Positions 29,056 to 39,687 of a stretch of DNA of 46,700 nucleotides are shown here, piece by piece. Every line of letters begins with the position of its first letter. Positions within the stretch are counted from its first letter, which is position 1. The stretch comes from Aaosphaeria pasadenensis (Eukaryota; Ascomycota; Dothideomycetes; Pleosporales). The translations under genes and the position numbers were made by a program. The notes under the pieces were generated by a model. That model was given only the letters and a program-made list of their open reading frames with translations. It had not been told where the DNA came from and searched no databases. The stretch covers positions 1 through 46,700 of the forward strand of contig JAKLMB010000062.1 of the NCBI GenBank assembly GCA_022813625.1, written 5' to 3'.

Positions 29056-29960
29056 TTAGTAGATATCTTCGGCTTTAGCGCTGGCCTTGCCAAGGTCGAG
29101 CTGGATGTATACTGTCGCTTTGCAGTCCGCGCTGGCTTCGTGTTGATCCTCTTTTCGTTCAGCGGGCTCACAGCGAAGCTCATACGATTCGACGTTGAAT
29201 CTTGCTGACAAAATTGGTTGGCCGCTCGAAATCGAAAAGCCCGTCACTGGACAAATATTCGCCGGCATTGAAATTCCAATCAAGATGGTCCAAGTCAACC
29301 AGATCCGCAAAGTCGTACCCTTATATACTACTAAAAAGGCAGCAAGGAAGGCCTTTTTGTCAATATGGTTGATATGGCAGTTTGCCAAGACTCCTACCTC
29401 TTTCTTGTACACACGCTTTAAGGCGGCAAAGCACCCAACGTCGAGCGCTTGTAGGATATGTGAGGCGTGAGCAGGCATACAGAGAGTGATGACTTTATTC
29501 TCCTTGCAGATATCCTGAAACTGCAGCGATTGGTGGCTCTCATGGCCATCGATAATGAGCAGCCGGTATTGTCCAACAGAGCGCGCTGTGGTATGCTCAA
29601 TGAAGTGCCTTAACCACGCAATACCAACCTCATTAGTAGTCCAACAGTTATTGCTAATGGCGATCGTCCAATCCTTAGGATTATTTTGATACCAGGCTTG
29701 GTTGTGGTTCTTTTCTTTGAAGATAAAGAAGGGTGGCAGCAGCCACCCCATGGCGTTCATTGCGGCAATTAGAGTTACCCACTCACGATCACCAGCTTGC
29801 CGGCCGATAGGATTAAGACGTTGTTCAGACGCTGTTACCACCTTGACAGACCCTCCAACACCTATTTGGAAGCCAGTCTCGTCGAAGTTGTAGGTATCCT
29901 CGTCTAGGATGCCGTACTTATCTTTTAAGCGAGAAACAACGTTAAACCAGAGCCTAATAA
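29056..29960 (-). pseudogene. Truncated pogo-like DDE_1 transposase
   Basis: Reads IIRLWFNVVSRLKDKYGI, YNFDETGFQIG (first Asp), GDREWVTLIAAMNAMGW, NNCWTTNEVGIAWLRHFIEH, RLLIIDGHESHQSLQF (second Asp) and PAHASHILQALDVGCFAALK (third Asp): the complete DDD catalytic core of a pogo/Fot-type transposase. The N-terminal HTH domain is missing at the 29960 side, where the sequence passes directly into an RBR ligase fragment on the other strand. After about 29330 the protein no longer matches the family (unrelated ISSGQPILSARFNVESYEL segment), so the C-terminus is replaced. Different subfamily from the relic at 830-2216. Non-functional. Confidence 0.82.
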
Positions 29961-29962
29961 TA

Positions 29963-30388
29963 GCTGACCCCGAAGCTCTCCACTACTGCCCAACTCCAGA
30001 TTGTGGCTACGTCTACCGGTGCACAGCCTCAAGCTCGAAGCCTCCAGCATACATCTGCCCAAACTGTTTCGAGCCGCTCTGCATCTCCTGCCACGCGCGA
30101 CACGGCGACTACACGTGTGCAGAGTACAAAGACAATACATCGGGCGGCTACGAGGCACTCGAGAAGCTGAAGAGGGAACTCAGCATCAAGGATAGTCCTA
30201 AATGTACAACGCCAATTGAGAAGACGGAGGAATGTAATCATATGACTTGCGGGGGCAGCAGGGTGCATATCTGCTGGGTGTGTATGGCAGTCTTCGAGAC
30301 GAGCCGCTCTTGCTGTGGCCATATGAATAAAGAGCATGGTGGCATCGGACTTGGACTTGAGCGTTTTATGGATTGGTGGTTGGGGTAG
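29963..30388 (+). pseudogene. RBR-type E3 ubiquitin ligase, IBR-RING2 part only
   Basis: Open frame without a start codon. It begins ADPEALHYCPTPDCGYVYRC and continues with ICPNCFEPLCISCHARHGDY (IBR zinc ligands), then a helical linker and SPKCTTPIEKTEECNHMTCG with VHICWVCMAVF and a final HMNKEHGGIG (RING2/Rcat domain). In RBR ligases the catalytic cysteine lies in RING2, in the C.HMTC segment. RING1 and all upstream parts are lost at the junction with the pogo transposase, about 29960. The 3' end is intact (TAG 30386). It is likely a gene cut by transposon insertion and rearrangement; expression as a truncated protein is possible but no ATG precedes the IBR. Confidence 0.8.
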
Positions 30389-30690
30389 ATAGAGACGCTC
30401 GGTTGGATATTTCAATCGATTAGGAAGATCTTATCATTATTACGTCAACTTCAAACAATTCAAATTCCGTGCATACGTTGATCACTGTTCCAAATCTATA
30501 TGAGTTATGTACTGTAGCTATTCCTAAACGTACTTCGAGTCAATATTACACGAGCATACTGAAGTATCAAATGCATTTTTCCTCTTTTCTTCTTAATAGT
30601 CGTTTGTATACCATCAGTCATGTGTTTCAAAGAGGTCTCTATGAAAGAAGAACTTCAATGGGTATTTCTGTGCCTAGCTCAAACAAACAA
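30389..30690. other. Intergenic, no gene
   Basis: AT-rich spacer between two convergent genes, probably holding their 3' ends. No coding signal. Confidence 0.4.
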
Positions 30691-31817
30691 TCAAACACGT
30701 TCACCTAAACGCCCAGGATACATCTTCTCTACACTTGTCAAGCTCCCACCAGGGCTATCACACCCAATCTCTCTCGCATTAATCCTCTGAGTCTCGAGCA
30801 AATCCGGACTCCCAGCCAATGCTGCGCCCCCATTCCCGACGCTCATTCTCCACTCTGTCGGTAAGTTGTTCCGCAGAACGTGGGCCTCGCAGTCTCTCTG
30901 CTCTATCACCGTGGTGCCGCCTTCGCTCTCCGGGGTTGATGTCGTGAGGGGGTTGGGTTCGCTGCGGGACTGGATGACGCGGACGATTTGGCTGAGGACG
31001 CCGAATTCGATTTTCAGTTTGAAGCTGTAGACGAGCGACTTGAATGTCGTTTGTATCATGTACAAATTTAGAAACTCGGTGGTGATTAGTGTGATGTCGA
31101 GCATGATGAGGATTGTGTTCATGGCTACGAGCTGCCACATGGTCTTCTTCGTTTTCGCGTCGCAGTAGATGTAGCTCAGCACGCGCCGGATCTCCCAGAG
31201 GTAGACGCACGAGATGAAGACTTCTTGTGCGGTGAAGATGCATATTTGGATCTTTTCCATGATGATGTAGCCTCTGATATATGGTTCCGCGTGTTTCGTA
31301 TATTGGCCAAGATTGAGCGTCACGGTCGGAGTGCAAAGCACAACTGCGTTGATGATCACCATCCATAAGATCGTGCGAAGGAGTTTGGTGTTCTGGCATA
31401 TAAGGTGCAGGCGGGAGTATAGAACAAGAGATTGCCCCGGGACCATGATGACCCATCCGATCGTCAAGAGCGTGTCGTACACGGTATGATCGTGCGATAC
31501 ATTGTTCTGTTTAAGCCATGCACCTATTGTAAATCATTAGCCAGATCATCTTCGATGTCCCCACACTCAAGTACCTTACCAGTAGCATGCGGTATCACAG
31601 CAAGTGTTGTGATCAACAAGCTCCAGAAGTACAACCCAGAGTACCGCTTAAAGACAAAGAAAATCAGAACAACGATCTCAATCGCATTATACCACGCGAT
31701 CGCGGTGAAGGCTGTCATGGCTCGGGGAATCGTCCGATCGGCGCCGAAGACATCGTAGTTCCCACCACCGATGCCATTGTTAGGCGCGTAGGTACATTCG
31801 GAATCGTTATAGGCCAT
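30691..31817 (-). CDS. Fungal multi-pass membrane protein (DUF7703-like)
   Basis: Exon 1 31580-31817 and exon 2 30691-31523 with a 56-nt intron (GTAAGG, GGCTAATG, ATAG); 356 aa from ATG 31817. About seven hydrophobic helices: AFTAIAWYNAIEIVVLIFFV, LYFWSLLITTLAVIP, LLTIGWVIMVPGQSLVLYSR, ILWMVIINAVVLCTPTVTLN, IMEKIQICIFTAQEVFISCV, LVAMNTILIMLDITLITTEF and the TTFKSLVYSFKLKIEFGVLS region. The order and the GWVIMVPGQSLVLYSRLHL block match the fungal integral membrane family listed as DUF7703. The C-terminal 90 residues are polar and cytosolic-looking. Function unknown; the seven-helix layout invites comparison with receptors, but no ligand motif is seen. No defect. Confidence 0.85.
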
Positions 31818-34023
31818 TTTGGTTTGTATTCACTATGACTTCGATTTCGGTATGCAAATGCCCGCCCACCGTCCCAAATGTGTGATCGACGTGTAGGAAA
31901 GGGATACACATTCCTGAATTTGGGCATATGGGCTTTATTAGGCGTCGGACTCGCTCGTGAGTCTTTGTCTCGTTGTAGGCAAGGTCAAAGAGCTACCAAG
32001 GAGGGCGTTGCGGGGTCCATCACTAAGCATCCCTGCAACATTACCATTGGGTACGTATATGTACAGCCACAAGCATGGCTAACGAACCAGATAACAGGTA
32101 ACTTACTCCGTACAATGGGTTGATTATCTACGATCTGCGGGGTCGTTTTGACATGACCGGGGTTGGAAAGCGCCTCTACCGAAAGTACCGACCGAGATGG
32201 CAACTTTGATTGGTCGAGTGTCCCCGATGGATAGAACAACGGAAACCCCTAACAGAGGCTGCAGGAGCCCGGTGGGGAGACCTCTCTTTCCTCTTGGGTG
32301 GAAGAACGGAACAGAAAACAGCCTCTGGAGAATACCTGGATGGACCGCCGAAATCTTGGAAACCAGACGTGGAAGTCGTCAATTAAACTATACAATTCGC
32401 TCTAGCCACAGGACGGCTTGGATAAATAAGTATCTTTCTCAAAAACTACACAAATCTGGAGGATAGCAAGTTAGCTCGCCGCTATCCTGAAAGCCAACAC
32501 TTGAGAATTTGCTCTCGATGGGACTAGAATCCAGCATAGACAAGGTAGATACGACACTAATAGATAAATCTTAGAGAAGTTAGAAATGGAGTTAATAAAT
32601 AGGTTGGCATAATAAAGGTAAGGACCGAGAATGAGACGATGGGGTTAAGGTGTTCAGAGTTCGCACTATTGTACATATCTTAGGGTAGCTCACCGGGCCT
32701 ATAGGCACCCGAGGCGTAAGAATAATCAAATCAAATCAAATCAAATCAACTCTTGGATTCCTCACTACCAGGCAAAGAGAGTGAGAAAAATCTCGTCTTT
32801 AAACATATAAGATTAGACTTTCTTTCTATACTACCGAGAGCCTGAATGCTGCCTTATTTTGTGGCCGAGCCGGGGTAGAATGCTCAGAGACGAAATATCG
32901 TCGTGGACAAACTAGGCGATATCATGCTATAGAAAGCGTTTATTTTGACTAGAATTGCATTAGGGGATATGACATTAGCTCTACTATAACTGGTAAATTC
33001 ATTTAATCTGCAAGATAGGCAATAGCAGATTATATCTTCATGTACAGTCGTTGCGATTGCGCAATAGAAGGTTTTCCGCTACACGTGGATGGACTATAAC
33101 TACTTTGCATAACTTAGTGCTTGTTTAATACTTCTCTCCTCTGTTACCTAGTAGACGTTATACACCTTACGTGGAACTGCCGCTATAGTGCTCAGAATGA
33201 GAATTGAGGGTTTAAGATACACCATTTTGGACTGTCTCCGAGTGTCAACTGCAGGTTGCCTATAAACGGCTCCCGTCTTCGAACTTATATGTCTACCTAG
33301 TTTGACATGCTTAAACTCATATTGAGCATCCACAGCTAAAAATTCTCATGCGTGACAACACTTACGCCTCGCATACACTAATCAAGCGTGTCCTTCGTCC
33401 AGCGGCGTGGACGATCTAGCCTCCAGGTCTCTCTTTCTTTTCAGGCAGCCTCCACGATAACAGGAAACACAGAGGTTTCCGCTGTTCAGTCCTCTTTTCT
33501 TATGATACTCCAACTCGGTTCCATCAAAACATGGGGTAAATCGTCCGAATGCGGACTTCAACGCTGGCATAGGCAGGGATCAACACGAGGTGTGGACAGG
33601 TATGGGTCCCGCCACGCAGGCTTGCGTGCATCTACGCGATGTCCCAGCAGCCAGCCACAACAGCCTCGGTCAACGCTGCATTCGTGCAACTGTCGGGCGT
33701 TGAAGACTCCAGCTGATGGTATAGTTGCATCTGAAAATGCTTGTGAGCCTGGTCTTGGGATATGATGATGGTACGACGTTGAATTTGACGAGGGAGAGAG
33801 AAAAAGCATGGTCTTCTTCGGGAGTGGATATCTTATGGTTCCTCGCAGAACCTCCTCCACTCTTTCCGATTCATATCTTCGTAACCAAAATGCCTCAACC
33901 TCAAGCGCTAACTAAGCCAGCGACGAGCACTATATATTGGCTTCATGAAGCTCCATAGAGTACAACTTACAGAAAACAGCAGACATAACCCGAACAGTTA
34001 AAAGAGAAGACTAGATCAAGAAA
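31818..34023. other. Long AT-rich stretch, no recognised gene
   Basis: 31840-32470 holds the upstream region of the membrane protein and frames without ATG. 32470-33130 is AT-rich with many TTAG/TAAT words and looks RIP-degraded. A 62-codon ATG frame (33382-33570, minus) with CVSCYRGGC and a basic KRKRD tail, and overlapping frames up to 33960, have no family match. An A+T-rich purine leader precedes the methyltransferase start. Confidence 0.35.
32724..32749 (+). repeat. (AATCA)5 microsatellite
   Basis: Five perfect tandem copies of AATCA inside the AT-rich intergenic stretch. Confidence 0.9.
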
Positions 34024-34918
34024 ATGTCTGCAAAGAGCCGCACAGAGAAATGGTACGATGCGCACTCCGATGTTGAAAACCGTCGTCTAGATGATGGGTT
34101 ATTAGAATTCGAGGTCACGAAGCATGTCATCCAATCCTGCGCCGAGAAGCTGGGACTCAAGAAAGTGAGTTTTTGGATGTGGGCGGAGGACCGGGGTGTT
34201 ATGGTACCTTCTTTGCGCTTCTTCCAATCCAGAAAGTGGGACCAAGTGGCTAACTCGAATATAAGCAATCGATCTCGCAAGATCCGGACACACAGTCATG
34301 CTATCAGATCTCTCATCGGGGAACCTCGAATTAGCTCGCACAAAGGCCAAGGAAAGCGGCGTGGAGCTCAATGGCTTCATCCACGCCAATGCGCTGGACA
34401 TTGCATCGCATCCGACGCTGTCAGCGTCCTGCTCCCGGTTCGATATCGTGCTTTGCTTAGGACCGATGTACCATCTTTCCTCCTACGCTGACAGGACACA
34501 AGCTTTAGAGAATTGCATCAAGTTAGCAAAGCCCGGCGGCTACATTCTAGCCGCCTTTGTGACCGTATATGCACATCTGCAGGACGCTGCGCGCCGGGAG
34601 CCTGAGCGCCTGGCGAACGAGTGGGCGTTCTATTCGCGCTACTTGGAGCATGGGAAGTACGAGCGCAATACAAATATAGATATGTATCATATGTATTCAG
34701 AAAATTTAGATAAAGATTTAAGAGGTGTGGAAGGAAAGGTAAAAGTTAAGAGGGTGGTGAGTTGTAAAGGGTTCCTGGGATTTGGTGGGGCAAAGGAGCT
34801 AGCGAAGTTGACAGATAGGGAACGCAGGACATGGGTGGATGTTATAATAAGGAGCGCTGATAAAATAGAGTGTAGGAATTCAGCAGATCATTTATTAGTT
34901 ATTATGAGGAAGAAGTGA
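34024..34918 (+). pseudogene. Class I SAM-dependent methyltransferase with one-base frameshift
   Basis: ATG 34024 opens AKSRTEKWYDAHSDVENRRL and KHVIQSCAEKLGLKK. The next block, motif I LDVGGGPGCYAIDLARSGH, lies one base out of frame: the T-run at 34170-34174 has five T where six would keep the frame. A 62-nt intron (34204-34265) splits motif I after Tyr. Exon 2 continues VMLSDLSSGNLELARTKAKE (post-I acidic Asp), FDIVLCLGPMYHLSSYADRT (motif IV), LAKPGGYILAAFVTVYAHL and ends at TGA 34916. Exons sum to 833 nt, one short of a multiple of three, which agrees with one lost base. The family methylates small molecules or proteins with S-adenosylmethionine; substrate unknown. It is either a young pseudogene or a homopolymer sequencing error. 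Confidence 0.85.
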
Positions 34919-35230
34919 TATATAGAGGGGTAGAATACAGGCAGTCAAAACAAATAGATTCGTGGTGCTAGAGAGATTGATATGAGTGTCCTGTTTCGTC
35001 GTTTCATCACGCTGGAGGAATTCTAGAAGTGCTTTGTTGAGGTCCGAAGATCTACAAGTTGGTTTTCGCGGATGTTTAATAGAGAAGCACAAGGATGATA
35101 AGAGTAGAAGACAATAATAGCTAACCAGTAGAGTATATGTTCGAATACAACTTAGGTTGAACACGAGCTCCTTAAGGGTTCTCTCGTAGTTCCTATATAG
35201 CAATTCAGTTACCGTTTCTCAACATCTCGA
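34919..35230. other. Intergenic, no gene
   Basis: A 102-codon minus frame here lacks any motif and is AT-rich. It probably contains the 3' UTR of the methyltransferase. Confidence 0.35.
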
Positions 35231-35392
35231 ATGTCGAGGTGTCGAGCGGTTCAGTCTTCCGCTCGACTTCCCGACTTTCGAGAGCTCGAGGTGAGTCACG
35301 TGCAAGGTGTTGTCTTGACATCTCGACATTCGAGGACGCGAGGTAAATCACGTGACTCTCAGTCTCGAGGTGTAACTACCCCTCATAAGCGC
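35231..35392 (+). repeat. TCGA-rich block ending in TACCCCTCATAAGCGC (second copy)
   Basis: Dense in TCGAGGTGTCGAG, CTCGACTT and ATCTCGA words with two TCACGTG sites, ending in the 16-mer shared with 28225-28240. A retroelement-like reading frame follows 180 nt downstream, so this may be the 5' leader of a LINE-like element. Confidence 0.6.
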
Positions 35393-35570
35393 TTCTATAG
35401 AGTCTCATCAAAAAAAACACCACAACAGCGAGTATTTCAATTTTTGGAATTGACGTAGTTTATCGCACGACAATAATCCGCTCAAGGCGCCAAACGCTCA
35501 GCCAACACTTCAGGAGTAACGCCCGCTGCTACTGAGGAGTGATGGCGACACCGTTGCCTCGGAAGGCGGC

Positions 35571-35990
35571 ATGGCCTATCCCGCTACGCGAGCATGCCAC
35601 AAGCCTCAGCACTTTCTTCACGATGTGCTACAGTGTATCGATCGCAATAACAGCCAGACCGTGCCATTAGACCTCGCCAGCAATGTAATTCAGAGGGCAT
35701 TGACGCTTGTCTTAAAGATACAGTACACGCCCGACCTTACTACTAATTATTACTAATGCCTTAAACTTGGTACAAACTCAAGCTGCAGATAATGCAGAGC
35801 ACACTGCACAGGCCCTAGAAAAAATTAGCAGTGAGCTCAGAAATACCTTAGAAATCATCCAACAGGCTGCTGCGAACACACAGCAACTTGGCCATATAGC
35901 AGAAGAGGCGAGAGCAGCTGGAACAACCCCTCGTCGACCGCATCGTGGACTACTTCTAGAAAGAGCTAGGCCGGTACAAAGGTGGTGCTA
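35571..35990 (+). pseudogene. Retroelement ORF1-like fragment (LINE/Tad type, tentative)
   Basis: Two frames, 35571-35756 (SQTVPLDLASNVIQRALTLV) and 35767-35991 (AEHTAQALEKISSELRNTLE, IIQQAAANTQQLGHIAEEAR), separated by stops. A long Ala/Gln/Glu-rich helix after a short globular start is typical of ORF1 (gag-like) proteins of fungal LINE elements. Nothing of a reverse transcriptase is present; the sequence changes character after about 35920. Tentative, by composition and layout. Confidence 0.4.
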
Positions 35991-36238
35991 AGGCCAGTGT
36001 AAAGGGATTACGATGTTTTGGCCCTGTGAAGGACGCCACGCGTATGGAAGACAGAAAGACGTTCTCGAAAGATATCGTGGACGAGCGATTTGGAGCTCAT
36101 GAACTCTTTCGAGCTCGACGTAAGAGCCCCTCCAGAAACAACAATTCATTCCTATTCTTGGGACGCGGTATTCGATATGGATAGAAGAGGTAGTGGTACG
36201 CCGGCTCATGAAAGGCATAAGCCCAATCGCAGGGTAGG
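35991..36238 (+). other. Coding-like stretch, unassigned
   Basis: From about 36026 to 36181 a plus frame reads KTFSKDIVDERFGAHELFRA then RRKSPSRNNNSFLFLGRGIR before a TAG. It has good coding character but no start and no family I can name. Confidence 0.3.
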
Positions 36239-37246
36239 ATGGGGAATCCAGGCTTCAACAGCAATAGCAACAACCAGCAACGCCTGCAACATCAGACTAA
36301 GGATAAGCAGAATACACTGGACGTACTTGAGCGCCTGGCAGGTCCAAGGCCTGCGTCAAATGCCAGCCCGTCGCATTAGAGAGCGACAATGGGTTGATTG
36401 CATTACTCGACCAAATCGTGTAGGATGGAGCCAGACCTGACGCCGACACATCAGTCTTCACCACGCCCAAGAACTCTGTAACTCTCTCTCCAAACGCGCG
36501 GCTGTCCCGGCCTTCCCTCACAAACTACAAAATCCCTTGATTAAAACCACTTCGAAACAGAAAATTATGTCTCCCTCCCCTCATATATCGCTGTAACTCA
36601 ACCGCACAAAGACTGTCCCACCTTTACCCTCCATCACAGAACCCTACCTCGAAGCCGTTTTCACGCACACGTCCGCCAACACGACGAATGTCGCCTGCCG
36701 GACCTTTAACGACGCAAATAAGTACGAGCGTCTTGAGTTCCTCGGCGACGCATACATCGAGCTGATTGCATTCCAGCTTCTCTACTCCTGCTTCCCGCCG
36801 CTTGACCCCTCGAAGCAGCCGTACTTTTGTAAGAATCTGGTCAAGAATGAGACCTTGCAGATGTATTGGGACCGAGGCGTATGGGTTCCTGGATCGTTAA
36901 AGCATGGCGCGCACACAGACATGGCGGGCTAGAAAGTTTGGCGAAGGTGCAGGCCGATGTGTTCGAAGCGTACGTCGCTGCGGTGGTTCTCGGAATCCGG
37001 ACAACGGGTATGGGACGGCTGAAGAGTGAGTGGTACATCGAGCTGTGGGCGCCCAAGTTGCTGGAGGCGCCTCTCGAGAACCCCAAGGCATGCGATGAGA
37101 TTAATAAGTTGTTGATGGCGAAAGGGATCAAGTTAGAGTATCGCATGGTGAAGGATATGCAGATAATGAATAGGATGCAGAGGTTCTTCCTCGATCTGAA
37201 GTACGGTGACTATGAACTATCCGCAGTCCTTGGGATTACTACTTGA
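36239..37246 (+). pseudogene. RNase III-domain gene (Rnt1/Dicer-related fold), broken
   Basis: An N-terminal piece from ATG 36239 (NNQQRLQHQTKDKQNTLDVL, ERLAGPRPASNASPS) ends in stops. The RNase III signature follows in frame from about 36610: SITEPYLEAVFTHTSAN, YERLEFLGDAYIEL (first catalytic Glu/Asp cluster), LVKNETLQMYW and VPGSLKHGAHTDMAG, then a TAG. The second catalytic block KVQADVFEAYVAAVVLG is in the next frame, so about one base is lost near 36926-36930. It ends with NKLLMAKGIKLEYRMVKD at the start of a possible dsRNA-binding part. Live members cleave double-stranded RNA in rRNA/snRNA processing or mitochondria. At least two stops plus a frameshift make this a pseudogene. Confidence 0.85.
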
Positions 37247-37884
37247 ACAAGGTCGTTGCGTGGCTTAAGTCAACTTATCCCGAAAATTGTACTTCTATCT
37301 GAAATGCTAGTGTGCTTCTATACTGATTTATATCCTGCTTGCTAGGACAGACTATGAGGAAGGGTCCAAGCCTCAAACCAAAAGTGGCGTAGCTGTGATT
37401 TATCGCTGCTGATATCCGTCATCCATGTATGAGTCAAACCATAACCAGCTGAGCTCGACCCTTACGAGCAGCATGACTCGAACTAATGCTTGCTCGCGTC
37501 TCTGGGGTAAATATATGTGATATAATTCACTAAACTACGATCATCTGCTAGAACAACAAAGGTTGTTGCCCTACTTCCTAACTGAGCTGGGTAAAAGTCC
37601 CTAAAGTATATTTGCACCCTTCTTGTGTGCAATAAGGACAACAGAATGCTGGTAGGCTGAGGAATGGTTCTTGCCTCACCGGAAGGCGTGGCTGCGGGGG
37701 CTGTGCCAGGTTGACACCTTCGCGCGCGCGCTGCTTTGACAAGCGCCTTCACAGCCCACTACGGGCATTATAATCCTCTGACTACTTCGACTGTCTATAG
37801 TCGCATTGTAGCTATCTTGACCAAACTAAGGAAACCCGTTGCTCTTGTCTTTTGCTTTTTTTGCTCTCAAACAAGATAGCCATC
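37247..37884. other. Upstream region of the NLR gene
   Basis: No coding signal beyond a minus frame lacking motif (37483-37752). A GCGCGCGCG run lies near 37721, and a pyrimidine-rich CTTTTGCTTTTTTTGCTCTC leader directly precedes the NLR start. Confidence 0.4.
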
Positions 37885-39687
37885 ATGCGACTTCTCCACC
37901 TCGATTATTCTGGAAGACCTGTCTTGTCAGATTTCCACGGGAAGCCTATCCCGCCATACGCAATCCTTTCGCATAGATGGGGAGATTCGGAGCTTCTCTT
38001 TGAGGATCTAGGGAGCGAAGCCTATAAAGAGAAGAAGGATGGTTATCGGAAGCTGAAGTTTTGCGCTAAACAGGCGGCTAGAGACAAGCTCCAGTACTTC
38101 TGGATCGACACATGCTGCATCGATAGATGGAATAATCGTGAGCGCTCAAGAGCGATTAACTCGATGTTTCGTTGGTACAGAAATGCGACAAGATGCTACG
38201 TGTTCCTATCGGACGTTTCGGTACCTACTACGATAGACACACATCAACGTAACGAGTGGGGGGCACGCTTCCGAGCAAGCGAATGGTTCACTCGAGGCTG
38301 GACACTTCAGGAGCTGATTGCGCCAGTATCAGTCGAGTTCTTTACCTGCGAAGGATGGCGCCTCGGCGATAAAGCGTCGCTTGAACAGCTGGTGCATGGG
38401 ATCACCAGCATTCCGCTTGCAGCATTGCGAAATTGTCCCTTGGACCAATTTACCACATCTGAGCGGATGACATGGGCCAAGAATCGCCAAACGACTGAGG
38501 AAGAAGACAATGTATACTGCCTTCTTGGAGTCCTAGATGTTGCTATGACAGTCTCCTATGGCGAGGGAAGAGAGAATGCGTTCAGACGACTCCAGATTGA
38601 AGTAGAAGCAACTAGTAGCGCACCATCCATTATTCCGTTCTCCCAAAACGACTATTTCGTGGGTCGAGAATCACAGCTTGCTGAGCTAGAGGCTACGCTC
38701 TTCGGCGACAAGCGTACCGCTACCACGTTGGCGATTATAGGACCTGGAGGAACAGGCAAGTCACAGCTAGCGCTTGAACTTGCGTACAGAACAAGACAAA
38801 AGAACAAGAACTGTTCAGTCTTTTGGATTGATGCAAACAACGTAGACAGTCTTGATCAGTCGTATGCAAGTATTGCCCAGAAGCTTGACATTCCTGGCTG
38901 GGCCGATGAGAAGGCGGACGTTAAGCAGCTTGTTAAACTTCGTCTAGGGGGAGAGCGTGCAAGAAAATGTCTGCTGATCTTCGACAACGCAGAGGCCATA
39001 AGCCTAGGGTCTAGTGGATTATCAGTGGCACGAGAGGTTGATTTGGCCGACTACCTACCTCAATCTGACCTCTGCTCTGTCGTCTTTACAGCAACTAACA
39101 TCAACATAGCGAAGCGGATCGCAGTGCAGAACGTTGTAGAGCTACAGGAACTGACACCAGATATGGCCAAAAGGATGTTAGAAAACTACCTGGACACTCC
39201 GATTTCTGCAAGCGAGCAGCAGCAGGCGACGCTGCTGTTACAAGAGCTATCATATCTCCCGCTAGCAATTGTCCAAGCAGCAGCCTATATCAATGCTACA
39301 GGTGTGACGCTTCAGCAGTACCGATTACACTTAGAGAGGCAGAATAAACACACTCTTAAGCATAGTGGCGAATCATCCGAGGACAAAGAACAAGGGCGTA
39401 CTACAAAGAATCCTGTAGCTACTACACTGTTCATCTCCATAGATGAGATCCAACGTAGTAACACACTTGCAGCAGACTATCTGCTTCTTACCGCCTGCGT
39501 CTCCCAAAAGGACATTCCGCTCCATCTTCTAGCGGCAAACCAGCCTAGAGAGAGGGAAAATGCGGTAAACATCATTAGCAGGTATGCTCTTATTACTACT
39601 CCAGCAGCGGAAATGGCTAGGCCAACGGACTCAGGATGCTATTACACAGCTATTTCGAGTTTTCCCAGACCACAATCATCAGAATAG
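37885..39687 (+). CDS. Fungal NLR: HET domain + NB-ARC (frame lost before TPR)
   Basis: Starts at ATG 37885 (MRLLHLDYSGRPVLSDF). HET domain, residues about 1-210: YAILSHRWGDSELLFEDL, FWIDTCCIDRWNNRERSRAI, MFRWYRNATRCYVFLSDV and FTRGWTLQELIAPVSVEFF. NB-ARC from about 255: FVGRESQLAELEATLF, P-loop GPGGTGKSQLALELA near 286, Walker B CLLIFDNAEA near 365, and LPLAIVQAAAYIN. Such receptors trigger heterokaryon-incompatibility or immune-type cell death; the HET domain is the effector and the C-terminal repeats sense the ligand. This frame ends at TAG 39685 after unrelated residues, because about one base plus some tens of bases seem missing near 39590-39612; the TPR part continues in another frame. 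No intron I tried repairs this. If translated, the product would be a HET-NB-ARC protein without its sensor. Confidence 0.92.
   Translation: MRLLHLDYSGRPVLSDFHGKPIPPYAILSHRWGDSELLFEDLGSEAYKEKKDGYRKLKFCAKQAARDKLQYFWIDTCCIDRWNNRERSRAINSMFRWYRNATRCYVFLSDVSVPTTIDTHQRNEWGARFRASEWFTRGWTLQELIAPVSVEFFTCEGWRLGDKASLEQLVHGITSIPLAALRNCPLDQFTTSERMTWAKNRQTTEEEDNVYCLLGVLDVAMTVSYGEGRENAFRRLQIEVEATSSAPSIIPFSQNDYFVGRESQLAELEATLFGDKRTATTLAIIGPGGTGKSQLALELAYRTRQKNKNCSVFWIDANNVDSLDQSYASIAQKLDIPGWADEKADVKQLVKLRLGGERARKCLLIFDNAEAISLGSSGLSVAREVDLADYLPQSDLCSVVFTATNINIAKRIAVQNVVELQELTPDMAKRMLENYLDTPISASEQQQATLLLQELSYLPLAIVQAAAYINATGVTLQQYRLHLERQNKHTLKHSGESSEDKEQGRTTKNPVATTLFISIDEIQRSNTLAADYLLLTACVSQKDIPLHLLAANQPRERENAVNIISRYALITTPAAEMARPTDSGCYYTAISSFPRPQSSE

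Noticed and set aside
30779..31456. 225-codon minus-strand frame
   Set aside because: It overlaps the membrane protein exon in another frame, and is His/Arg-rich as expected for a shadow frame.
39560..39660. An intron that would rejoin NB-ARC and TPR
   Set aside because: Candidate GT-AG pairs (for example from 39582) are either too short or leave the wrong frame, and the linker residues usual for the family are missing.
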